From: Myxococcales bacterium
GTDB lineage: Bacteria > Myxococcota_A > Polyangia > Haliangiales > Haliangiaceae
Direction of reading: 5' to 3'
Assembly (NCBI GenBank): GCA_028287115.1
Contig: JAQBQF010000095.1
Span: 1 to 64,000, forward strand
DNA length: 64,000 nucleotides
Below the pieces are notes generated by a model. That model did no database searches, was not told where the DNA came from, and worked only from the letters and a program-made list of their open reading frames with translations. Positions 32,057 through 39,814 of this stretch are shown here, piece by piece (position 1 is the first letter of the stretch; each line of letters begins with the position of its first letter). Made by a program: the position numbers and the translations under genes.

Positions 32057-34373
32057 TGCGGGATGCCATCGCTTTCAGTAGGAACACGATCAGCGTGAAC
32101 ACACCGCCGACCATCATGATCAAGATCGAGACCGGGGTCGTCGGCGCCTTGCCGCTCGTGCTGTTCTCCCATCTGCGGCGCTCTCGCGACCACGAGACGA
32201 GCCCGATGATCAGGAATGGAACCATCAACAGGCCCAGCGCCCACGCGAGGTACCGGAACCGGAACACGCCCTGCTTGACGCTGACCGTCACCGGCAAGTC
32301 GCCGGTCCCGCCGTACAGCGTCTCGACCCGCATCAGATAGCTGCCCTCCGGCTGCGGCCCGATCACCTCTTTGGTGACGCGCGAGCCTTCCGACCAAGAC
32401 TCGCCGTCTTCGTAGCCCGAGTAGTGCTCGATGTCGCCGCCGGCGGTGACCACCGCGCCCGTCTGTTCGTTCACGAGATCCGCGGCGATGTACGCCCAGC
32501 TGTTATCGAGCCCCGATGCCGTGAACGTCAGCTCGATGTTCTTGCCGCCGTCGATCTGAAACGGGTCGGAGAAGAACACGTTCGATGGCTGTGCGGCGGC
32601 CGGTGGCGGTGTTGCGATCGGTACGTCGGGCAAGGGGGCCATCGGTGGTGGCATCGCGCACCCTGCGCTCGCCGCGGTTTGATTGACCGCCGCTGCACCG
32701 GCCTGACACGCGCTGGTGAGGCCGCTCATCTGATCCGTCGTGAGGCCCTCCCAGCCGGACGAAGCCAGCTCGAACACTTGCCTGAGCGAGCCGCGCGTAT
32801 CTTGCGAGAGCTTGTCGCACGCCGAGATCGCCGAAGTGGCCGCTCGCCAGTTGAGACATTCGACCGGTAGCCTCGCAGCCAGCGCAGGCTCCTCGGGCGG
32901 CGCCGCGGGCGTCGACACGGGTGGCGCGCTAAGGCTCAGCGTTGCCTTCTGTTCGTTCGACGCGAGCATCGCGAACATCACGCCACACACGCACAGCGCG
33001 ATGAACGCGGCAGCCATGACGTTCGTGGCGCTCTGCCAGGTGTTTGGCTGATTCGGTGCAACGCCCTGCGGCTCCCCGAGCGGAAGGCCCTTGTCTCCGA
33101 ATGCGTGCTGGACCTCGTCGACCGTCAGGTACGTCGACAGCGACCAGTTCTCTTCTCGCTCGTTCGCTTCACGCGACAGCATCGCCGGCGGCGCGATCAG
33201 ATCCTGCGATTCGACGGATTCGCCGGCGAACACCTGCCAGTAGAACTCGCCGAGCACCTGATCGACGCGCAGAGGCGCGCTCTGGTACGAGCGAAATTTC
33301 ACGCCATCGTACTGCGCGCCTGCGAGGTCGAATGCAACGGCGCCGGTCTCGATCGGCTGGACGTAGCTCCAATGACCGTCGGACTCCACGAGCCAGCGAA
33401 ACCCGATCCTCGGCTCGTAGAGCAGATATTCGTCGAACGGATACCAGGCCCCTTCAACCTCCGCGCTGCGCTGCACGTAACCGATCACGGTCATCTCGCC
33501 TTCGCTGAACGTAGCCTTCGTGCCGAGTGGGATCGACGGCGTCGGCTTCTGCGTCAGCTTCTCGACGACTGCGAGCGTCGGGCTCGACGAATCGAGCAAC
33601 GTGTCGCAATACGCGCAGACGATCCGTTGCGTCTGGCCCGGCGCACGGATCTCGAGCGAGCCGTTGCAGTTCGGACATGCGAGCCGCGTCGACTTGATCG
33701 ATGCCGCGGAATCCCCGGCGAGGGCGGCTTGCGGCGCGGCGACTTCGCCTCCGCGAACTCCGAGGTCCGCGAGCGGCACTTGCGAGCCGACGTAGAGCGC
33801 CGGCTTGTCGCCCTCTTCCTCGCCGTAATCGATCGTCGCGAACGTGCCTGCACCATCGGACAGATCGACGAACCGGAACGATCCGTTCGGCACCAGCCGA
33901 TACGGCAGCTCACCGGCCGCCGCGACATAGCTCGCCGAGCCCATCTCGGAGACCGTGAACGTGTGCGGCTTGCCGTGTAGTAACAGCAGTGTCGTGCTGC
34001 CGGGCGGCAACGACCGCTGTGGCGGCAGGTCTTGCGCCGGCTGTTCGAGCGTCAGGTAATAGCGACCCTGCGCCTCTGCGAGCCAACCCCACGTGCCGCC
34101 GTCGAACTTCGCATACCACTCCTGCCACAGGCCGCCGGCGCTGTGCCGGAGCTGCGCCATGCCGACGAGCATGAACGACTTGCTTCCGAAGTGACCGTCG
34201 GCAAACAGCCGGAGCGGCGATTCGAAAGGGACGAGGTCGGCGACCTTGCCGAGTGTCTCGACGCCACGGTCGGTGCGCAGCACGGCCGCGCGGCAATGGT
34301 CGCACACCCGGACGAACGAGTCGTCGTACCGAAACTCGACCTCGGCGCCGCACGTCGGGCATGGCGTCTTCAT
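32043..34373 (-). CDS. DUF4178 double-domain zinc-ribbon membrane protein
   Basis: A 776-residue protein. An N-terminal zinc ribbon (CPTCGAEV ... CDHC) precedes a first DUF4178-type beta domain (LGKVADLVPFESPLRLFADG, then ...LVGMAQLRHSAGGLWQEWY). A second ribbon (CPNCNGSL ... CAYC) precedes a second such domain (IPLGTKATFSEGEMTVIGYV, ...WYPFDEYLLYEPRIGFRWLV). Next come a TM helix (VMAAAFIALCVCGVMFAML), a four-Cys helical insert with a Pro-rich linker, a beta domain (about 625-710) and two C-terminal TM helices (YLAWALGLLMVPFLIIGLV; VSILIMMVGGVFTLIVFLL). ATG 34373 overlaps the speD stop (ATGA). DUF4178 proteins recur with polyamine and membrane-stress genes; their biochemical role is not known to me. 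Confidence 0.85.
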   Translation of the reverse strand: MKTPCPTCGAEVEFRYDDSFVRVCDHCRAAVLRTDRGVETLGKVADLVPFESPLRLFADGHFGSKSFMLVGMAQLRHSAGGLWQEWYAKFDGGTWGWLAEAQGRYYLTLEQPAQDLPPQRSLPPGSTTLLLLHGKPHTFTVSEMGSASYVAAAGELPYRLVPNGSFRFVDLSDGAGTFATIDYGEEEGDKPALYVGSQVPLADLGVRGGEVAAPQAALAGDSAASIKSTRLACPNCNGSLEIRAPGQTQRIVCAYCDTLLDSSSPTLAVVEKLTQKPTPSIPLGTKATFSEGEMTVIGYVQRSAEVEGAWYPFDEYLLYEPRIGFRWLVESDGHWSYVQPIETGAVAFDLAGAQYDGVKFRSYQSAPLRVDQVLGEFYWQVFAGESVESQDLIAPPAMLSREANEREENWSLSTYLTVDEVQHAFGDKGLPLGEPQGVAPNQPNTWQSATNVMAAAFIALCVCGVMFAMLASNEQKATLSLSAPPVSTPAAPPEEPALAARLPVECLNWRAATSAISACDKLSQDTRGSLRQVFELASSGWEGLTTDQMSGLTSACQAGAAAVNQTAASAGCAMPPPMAPLPDVPIATPPPAAAQPSNVFFSDPFQIDGGKNIELTFTASGLDNSWAYIAADLVNEQTGAVVTAGGDIEHYSGYEDGESWSEGSRVTKEVIGPQPEGSYLMRVETLYGGTGDLPVTVSVKQGVFRFRYLAWALGLLMVPFLIIGLVSWSRERRRWENSTSGKAPTTPVSILIMMVGGVFTLIVFLLKAMASRNDDD

Positions 34374-34717
34374 CGCGGCGCTCCACGCGACAGCTCGCGA
34401 ACCAGCGCGTCGCCGGCGCCGAGATGGTGCGCGAACAAGACCTGCCACGCCGCCGGTCTCCGCGGCTTGCAGCAATACGCGTTCAGCGTCGCGAGGCTCG
34501 CTTCGGGAAATGTATGAATCGTCAGGTGCGACTCGGCGAGCAGGTACAGCGCGGTGATTCCCGCGTGGCCACCGAACACGTGCACCGCGGTCGATACGAC
34601 ATGGAGGTCCATGTCACGGACGATCTGATCGAGTAGCGCGATCACCGACGCGCGATCCCGCAGCCGTGCAGGCGCGCAGCCATGCCCGTCGACGAGCCAC
34701 TCGATGCCACCGTCCAC
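34370..34717 (-). CDS. speD: S-adenosylmethionine decarboxylase proenzyme (SpeD)
   Basis: Makes decarboxylated AdoMet, the aminopropyl donor for spermidine synthase. The prokaryotic class-1 core is plain: AESHLTIHTFPE then AYCCKP. Read from GTG 34717, the cleavage pair falls at Glu62-Ser63 (Ser63 becomes the pyruvoyl group) with His68 and Cys83, the same numbering I recall for the Thermotoga enzyme. This decides the start: the open frame continues to 34879 but that part is Arg/Ser-rich and unlike the family. The product is 115 residues, a normal minimal SpeD. It is the first gene of the seven-gene operon and overlaps DUF4178 by four bases. Confidence 0.9.
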   Translation of the reverse strand: MDGGIEWLVDGHGCAPARLRDRASVIALLDQIVRDMDLHVVSTAVHVFGGHAGITALYLLAESHLTIHTFPEASLATLNAYCCKPRRPAAWQVLFAHHLGAGDALVRELSRGAPR

Positions 34718-35030
34718 GTTACGCAGCGTAGTTGCTGCAGCGGCGCGGCTCAAGCCCTCGCGCCGACAACAGCTTGTTGAAAGATCGGTCGTGCTCGTAC
34801 TCGATCGAGACCGCCTACCACGAGCCCATCTCGACAACGGGGTCCGGCCCCTTCGCCCTGCCCTACGCGCATGCATCAAACCCTGTCAGTCAGCGTGATG
34901 CGACGACCTGCAGGAGGACACAGCGAGATCGAGTACGAGTCGCGCGCGAGCTACAGGCCTGTTGTGCGAACGCGTGAGGAATGCGTGATCGAGCACGCAG
35001 TCTGGCAAGGTTTTGGCGAGGCTGGACATC
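34718..35030. other. Divergent control region between speD and kinase
   Basis: 313 bases with no supported gene between the divergent speD operon and the first membrane kinase. Inverted repeats visible here are TACGC-A-GCGTA (34720-34730), CAACA-GCT-TGTTG (34767-34779) and a longer GCATCA...TGATGC pair (34873-34901). The first two lie close to the speD start, where an operator would be expected. No clear -35/-10 pair can be assigned by eye. Confidence 0.45.
34767..34779. promoter_or_regulatory. CAACA-N3-TGTTG candidate operator
   Basis: A perfect dyad with 5-base arms and 3-base centre, about 50 bases upstream of the speD start in a divergent promoter region. Its symmetry and position suit a dimeric repressor or activator of the polyamine-linked operon. 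No cognate regulator gene is adjacent other than the FHA/winged-helix protein 4.6 kb away. Confidence 0.35.
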
Positions 35031-36620
35031 GTGGCCGAACCAGCACGCTCTCGACGAATGATTCGCGCGCTGTGGGGCGCCGCGAACAACGAAGAGGAAT
35101 CGCGGGCGTATCTGCAGGCGCGCCTGACGGTGTTCTCGCGCGTGATGTTCTGGAGCTTGCTCGTCGATCTCGTGTTCGTCAGCGTGCTGTACGAGGTCTA
35201 TCCGCGATTAAGGCCGCTGCAGAACCACCTGATCTTCGGAGAAGCCGTGCTGTGTCTCGCCGCGCTTGCGGTGTTCTGGCGCGTGCTGCTCGTCCGACGC
35301 AGGATGTCGTACGAGGCGCTGTATCGGCTCGACCTCGTCTATGGGTTGTGGGTTGGCAGCGGGTTCGCGCTCAGCGTGGTGTTCGCACCCGATCTCGTGT
35401 CCGCGGCACCCGCCGCGATGATGTGGTCGAGCTTCATGGTGTTCACGCGTGCGCTGATCCTGCCGTCGAGCGGCTGGCGCACGGTGATCGTGTCGGCGCT
35501 GACGCTCGTGCCGATCAATCTCGCCGGCGTGTACCTCGCCTTTGCGCCCACGAAGCAAGAGCTCCCCGGGCCCGCGCTCGTGCTCGCCGGTCTCGTGTTC
35601 TCGTCGGTCGTCGTGCTGCTCGCGGCGACTGGCTCGCGGATCATCTACGGGCTGCGTCGCCAGGTCACCGCGGCGATGCAGCTCGGGCAGTACACGCTCG
35701 ATCGCAAGATCGGCGAAGGCGGCATGGGCGCGGTGTATCGCGCGCACCACCTGATGCTGCGCAGGCCGACGGCGGTGAAGCTGCTGCTCCCCGATCGCGT
35801 CGGCGCCGAGAACCTCGAACGGTTCGAGCGCGAGGTCCAGCACATGAGCCAGCTCACGCACTGGAACACCGTCGCCGTGTTCGACTACGGGCGCAGCCCC
35901 GAGGGCGTCCTGTACTACGCGATGGAGTACCTGGGCGGCGGCATCAACCTCGAGCAGCTCGTCGTGCAGCACGGCCCGCAGCCCGCCCAGCGAGTCGTTC
36001 ACATCCTGTCGCAGGTGTGCGGCGCGTTGCAGGAGGCGCACGAGCAAGGCTTCATTCATCGCGATGTCAAACCCGCGAACATCATCTTGTGCGAGCGCGG
36101 TGGGCTTCACGACGTCGCGAAGGTCGTCGATTTCGGGCTCGTCAAGGAGATCACAGCAGACACCGGTGCATCGCAGCAGGTCATCCTCGGCACGCCTGCC
36201 TACGTCGCGCCGGAAGCCGTCACGGACCCCGCCCACATCGGGCCGGCGGTCGATCTCTACGCGCTCGGTTGCGTGGGCTATTTCATGCTCACGGGCAAGC
36301 GCGTATTCGAAGGCAAGACCGCGGTCGACATCTGCATCCAACACGTGACGGCGACGCCAAAGCGACCCTCGGAGCTCGCGGCGATCGCGCTGCCCGTCGA
36401 TCTCGAGGACGTGCTCATGAAGTGCCTCTCGAAGAAACCCAGCGATCGTTACGCGAGCGCCACCGAGCTCGCAGCAGCGCTCGGCGCGTTGTCCGCCTAT
36501 CGGGACTGGAGCGATGGCCTCGCGAAATCCTGGTGGCAACAGTTCCGTGGCTCGGAGGCCAACGCGGACGTGTCGTCGTCGACGATCACGATGCAAGTGG
36601 ATCTCGGAGAACGTGCCTGA
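35031..36620 (+). CDS. Six-TM membrane Ser/Thr protein kinase, paralogue 1
   Basis: About 529 residues. The N-terminal third holds about six TM segments (VMFWSLLVDLVFVSVLYEV, LIFGEAVLCLAALAVFW, WTVIVSALTLVPI-like and LVLAGLVFSSVVVLLAATG). The kinase domain follows from about residue 221: YTLDRKIGEGGMGAVYRA, AVKLLLPD, HRDVKPANIILCE, VDFGLVKE and GTPAYVAPE. The kinase is therefore C-terminal to a polytopic sensor, the reverse of PASTA or PEGA kinases. The start GTG 35031 is chosen because its product (AEPARSRRMIR) aligns with the start of the downstream paralogue (VGPGRSRRMIR). The tail ends STITMQVDLGERA, a motif shared with both following genes. It is divergent from the speD operon. Confidence 0.88.
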   Translation: MAEPARSRRMIRALWGAANNEEESRAYLQARLTVFSRVMFWSLLVDLVFVSVLYEVYPRLRPLQNHLIFGEAVLCLAALAVFWRVLLVRRRMSYEALYRLDLVYGLWVGSGFALSVVFAPDLVSAAPAAMMWSSFMVFTRALILPSSGWRTVIVSALTLVPINLAGVYLAFAPTKQELPGPALVLAGLVFSSVVVLLAATGSRIIYGLRRQVTAAMQLGQYTLDRKIGEGGMGAVYRAHHLMLRRPTAVKLLLPDRVGAENLERFEREVQHMSQLTHWNTVAVFDYGRSPEGVLYYAMEYLGGGINLEQLVVQHGPQPAQRVVHILSQVCGALQEAHEQGFIHRDVKPANIILCERGGLHDVAKVVDFGLVKEITADTGASQQVILGTPAYVAPEAVTDPAHIGPAVDLYALGCVGYFMLTGKRVFEGKTAVDICIQHVTATPKRPSELAAIALPVDLEDVLMKCLSKKPSDRYASATELAAALGALSAYRDWSDGLAKSWWQQFRGSEANADVSSSTITMQVDLGERA

Positions 36621-36696
36621 TCGCGAGGATGCTGCACGCGTGAGAATCACGTGAACCTCCGTGCGGTCCGATCAATTTCGATTACACCCACCGCAG

Positions 36697-36846
36697 ATGG
36701 AAATCGTCGTCCTCCTCATCGCCATCGTGGTCGGGATCGACGCGTTCGTGCGGTTCGACAAAGGCCGGCTCGAGCTGCCATCTCGCGGCGAGGAGACTGC
36801 AATTTCGACGCAGAAGATCGTCGTCGACCTCTCGAAGCGGCTCTGA
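36697..36846 (+). CDS. 49-residue one-TM protein between the kinase pair
   Basis: Starts at ATG 36697 and encodes an N-terminal hydrophobic helix (MEIVVLLIAIVVGIDAFV) and a short soluble tail ending in AISTQKIVVDLSKRL. The last part matches the ends of the two flanking kinases in pattern ([TK]-[MI]-x-[VI]-D-L), which makes a random open frame less likely. It may be a small membrane partner or a decoy of the kinases' C-terminal tail. No family is recognised and the ribosome binding site is weak. Confidence 0.5.
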   Translation: MEIVVLLIAIVVGIDAFVRFDKGRLELPSRGEETAISTQKIVVDLSKRL

Positions 36847-36885
36847 CTCGCCCCTGATCTCGTCGCGTTCTGGCAGACTGCCGCT

Positions 36886-38523
36886 GTGGTGGGACCAGGA
36901 CGATCGAGGCGGATGATCCGGCCGGCGTGGGCGGTGGACGGCAGCGAGGAGGAGACGCGGGCGTATCTCCAGGCTCGTCTCGAGGTGTTCTCGAAGATGA
37001 TGTTCTGGAGCTTCATCGTCCTGATCTCGTTTCTGTTCGCGCTTTACGCGATCTACCCGGAGCTAAAGCCGCTCTACAGCAACTTCATCTTCACCGCGGC
37101 CGCGGTCGAGCTCGCGACGATGGCCGCGATCTGGCGGCTGTTGCTCGCCCGTCGCGTGCTGTCGCTCGCCGCATTGCATTGGATCGATCTGCTCTATGCG
37201 ATCGGCATCGGCGTGATGTTCGGGATCAGCGCGTATTTCGCACCCGAGCTCCACGCCGCAGCCTGGACCTCGCTCGTGTTCTCGACGCTCGCCGTGTTCA
37301 CGCGCGCGCTGTTCGTGCCGAGCAGCGGCAAGCGCACGGCGGTCGTGTCGTCGATCATGTTCACACCGCTGACCGTCGCCGCGATCGCGCTGACGTTCAT
37401 CATCGTTCCGGATCTGCCGACGCCGGCCTATATCCTCGGCGACTTGATCGTCAGCTCGGTCGTCGTGCTCGTGGCGACCGCCGGCTCGAAGATGATCTAT
37501 GGCCTTCGCCGTCAGGTCACCGCGGCCACTCAGCTCGGCCAGTACACGCTCGAGCGCAAGATCGGCGAGGGCGGCATGGGCGCGGTCTATCGTGCACATC
37601 ACGTGCTGCTGAGACGGCCAACCGCGGTGAAGTTGCTCCTGCCGGATCGCGTTGGCTCGGAGGACAACCTGATCCGGTTCGAGCGCGAGGTCCAGCACAT
37701 GAGCCAGCTCACACATCCGAACACCGTGGCCGTGTTCGATTACGGCCGCAGCTACGAAGGCGTGTTTTATTACGCGATGGAGTATCTCGGCGGCGGCATC
37801 AACCTCGAGCACCTCGTCAAACGCCACGGTCCGCAGGCGAACGGCCGCGTCGCCAAGATCCTGATCCAGGTCTGCGGCGCGCTACAGGAAGCGCACGATC
37901 GCAGCATCATCCATCGCGACATCAAGCCACCGAACATCATCTTGTGCGAGCGCGGTGGTATGCCGGATGTCGTGAAGGTCGTCGACTTCGGCCTCGTCAA
38001 AGAGATCGCCGGAGACACCGGCGCCTCGACGCAGGTGATCCTTGGGACCCCGGGTTACGTCGCACCCGAGGCGATCACCGACCCGGATCGAATCGGACCG
38101 GGCGCCGATCTTTATGCCGTCGGGTGCGTCGCGTACTTCTTGCTCACCGGCAAACGCGTATTCGACGGCGCGACGGCGATCGAGACGTGCATTCAACACG
38201 TCACCGCAAAGCCAAAGCGACCGTCCGAGGTGATCGCAACGCACGTCGATCCGGCGCTCGAAGACATCGTGATGAAGTGCCTGCAAAAGACGCCCGCAGA
38301 GCGCCACGCGAGCGCCGCGGATCTCGCGGACGCCTTGCGCGCACTACCGACTCGAGACTGGACCGAAGCGGACGCGAAGAAGTGGTGGGTCGAGTTCAAG
38401 GCGCACGAGGAAGCGTTTGTCACCGCGAGCGAAACGCCGACGCGCACGATGACGATCGATCTCGCAGCGCACGAGCATCCGTCAGCGGCGTTCGGACGCG
38501 ACGACGCTGACCGAGCACGATAA
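36886..38523 (+). CDS. Six-TM membrane Ser/Thr protein kinase, paralogue 2
   Basis: A 545-residue paralogue of the upstream kinase, colinear over its whole length. It has the same six-TM N-terminus (MMFWSFIVLISFLFALYAI and so on) and the same junction RRQVTAATQLGQYTLERKIGEGGMGAVYR. Kinase motifs are complete: AVKLLLPD, HRDIKPPNIILCE, VDFGLVKE, GTPGYVAPE. The pair clearly arose by tandem duplication. The tail carries TMTIDLAAHEH, matching the shared motif, but extends 15 residues further. The start is GTG 36886 or the adjacent GTG 36889. Its 3' end overlaps the convergent FHA gene by 42 bases. Confidence 0.9.
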   Translation: MVGPGRSRRMIRPAWAVDGSEEETRAYLQARLEVFSKMMFWSFIVLISFLFALYAIYPELKPLYSNFIFTAAAVELATMAAIWRLLLARRVLSLAALHWIDLLYAIGIGVMFGISAYFAPELHAAAWTSLVFSTLAVFTRALFVPSSGKRTAVVSSIMFTPLTVAAIALTFIIVPDLPTPAYILGDLIVSSVVVLVATAGSKMIYGLRRQVTAATQLGQYTLERKIGEGGMGAVYRAHHVLLRRPTAVKLLLPDRVGSEDNLIRFEREVQHMSQLTHPNTVAVFDYGRSYEGVFYYAMEYLGGGINLEHLVKRHGPQANGRVAKILIQVCGALQEAHDRSIIHRDIKPPNIILCERGGMPDVVKVVDFGLVKEIAGDTGASTQVILGTPGYVAPEAITDPDRIGPGADLYAVGCVAYFLLTGKRVFDGATAIETCIQHVTAKPKRPSEVIATHVDPALEDIVMKCLQKTPAERHASAADLADALRALPTRDWTEADAKKWWVEFKAHEEAFVTASETPTRTMTIDLAAHEHPSAAFGRDDADRAR

Positions 38524-39345
38524 ATAGTAGCCGCGCCCAGGGGCGACCGCGAGCACGCTATCGACGCCGACTTCGCCGAGCACGGCACGCAAGCGGCGGA
38601 CGACCTGACGGACGTTCTCTTCGTTCGCGTACTTCGATTGGAACGGCAGATCGCGGGCGAGCTGCTTCGTCGGCACGCAACCACGAACGGCCGACGGGGC
38701 GTTCGCCTCTTCCGCCGCGCGAACGCAGAGCGCCCGCATCAGCTGATACTCGAGCGGAGCCAGCCCACGTTCATTCCAACTTTCGCTACCCGCGGCGCGC
38801 GATAACAGAGCGCCACCTGCGCCGAGATCGGTCGTGCCGACGAGACACAGCTCGATCGATCCGGGACTGATGTTGAACCGTACCAGGCCGCCGCCGGCGC
38901 TCGCCGTGGCCATCGATGGCGGTGCGACCGGCTCGTGAATGACTTCAGCGAGGAACCACAACGCGACATCGCCGATCTTGATCAGCGATCGCTGTTGCAT
39001 CGTGACGCGGCCTTGCGCGCGCGTCCCATCGACGAACGTGCCATTGCGGCTGCCGAGATCGCGAATGAACCAGCCTGCGTCGGTCTTGCGAATCTCGGCG
39101 TGCTCGCGCGAGACGGAGCTTGCGAGGATCACGAGCTCGCCCTCTTGCTTGCGACCGATGCCGGTCTTCGTGATGATCGCGTGCGCTGCTCCGTACCCAT
39201 CGACCACCCACCCCGCGGCCTCGGTCGTGTCGACGGTCGATCGGATGTGATCCGGAATCAGCCCCTCACAAGGGGCGACTTCCTGCGCGCAAGGACGACA
39301 CAGCTCGCCGACCTCGGTTCCGGCTCCACAGCACAAACACCCCAT
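38482..39345 (-). CDS. Zinc-ribbon/FHA/winged-helix regulator
   Basis: A 287-residue protein with three parts. An N-terminal Cys-rich ribbon (CLCCG ... CRPC) precedes an FHA domain (about 65-130; GRKQEGELVILASSVSREHA, RDLGSRNGTFVDG) that binds phosphothreonine. The C-terminal OmpR/SARP-like winged helix reads GLAPLEYQLMRALCVRA, NVRQVVRRLRAVLGEVG and APGRGYYLS. The architecture suggests a DNA-binding protein steered by Thr phosphorylation, and two Thr kinases lie next door, so it is a natural candidate substrate or reader. It is convergent with kinase paralogue 2, overlapping it tail to tail. The start is ATG 39345. Confidence 0.85.
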   Translation of the reverse strand: MGCLCCGAGTEVGELCRPCAQEVAPCEGLIPDHIRSTVDTTEAAGWVVDGYGAAHAIITKTGIGRKQEGELVILASSVSREHAEIRKTDAGWFIRDLGSRNGTFVDGTRAQGRVTMQQRSLIKIGDVALWFLAEVIHEPVAPPSMATASAGGGLVRFNISPGSIELCLVGTTDLGAGGALLSRAAGSESWNERGLAPLEYQLMRALCVRAAEEANAPSAVRGCVPTKQLARDLPFQSKYANEENVRQVVRRLRAVLGEVGVDSVLAVAPGRGYYLSCSVSVVASERR

Positions 39346-39397
39346 CTACACACATGGAACCATTGGTCCGGCCGGTGCACAAGCCCAACGAAGAGCC

Positions 39398-39814
39398 TTA
39401 CACGGGCGCGATCTTGCGGGCGCTCGGACGAAGCTCGTCGAGCACCATCACCAGCTTGTCGAAGTCGAGCGGTTTGCCGAGGTGGGCGTGGAAACCGGCG
39501 GCGGCGCTCTTCTGCAGATCCGCGGGGTCGCCGTAGCCGCTGACCGCGACGAACTGGAGACCGGCGACCCGATCACGGAGATGTCGAGCGAGCTCGTAGC
39601 CATCCATCTGCGGAAGCGCGAGATCGACGAGCGCGATCGTCGGCTGGAACTGACGCGCGAGCTCGATCGCGGTCGGGGCGTCGTAGGCGATGCTGACCTC
39701 GTAGCCTTCTTCTCGAAGCAGCTCGCCCAAGATGTCGGCACCATCCGCGTGGTCATCGACCACGAGCAAGCGACCTGGTACCAAGATCACCGGGGTCGAC
39801 TCGATGTGCTCCAC
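39398..39814 (-). CDS. Stand-alone response-regulator receiver domain
   Basis: About 138 residues from GTG 39814, with GAGG six bases upstream; the frame is open to 39877 without support. The receiver domain shows VVDDHADG acidic residues, the phospho-Asp in ALVDLALPQMDG, the Ser/Thr switch in FVAVSGYGDP and the Lys of HLGKPLDFDKL. There is no output domain. It could be the phospho-acceptor of the orphan MEDS histidine kinase at 20 kb or a distant kinase. It sits just upstream of the FHA gene on the same strand. Confidence 0.88.
   Translation of the reverse strand: MEHIESTPVILVPGRLLVVDDHADGADILGELLREEGYEVSIAYDAPTAIELARQFQPTIALVDLALPQMDGYELARHLRDRVAGLQFVAVSGYGDPADLQKSAAAGFHAHLGKPLDFDKLVMVLDELRPSARKIAPV

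Noticed and set aside
34871..35030. Upstream open frame leading into the first membrane kinase
   Set aside because: That frame is a different one from the kinase and is Arg-rich; the kinase start is fixed by alignment with its tandem paralogue.
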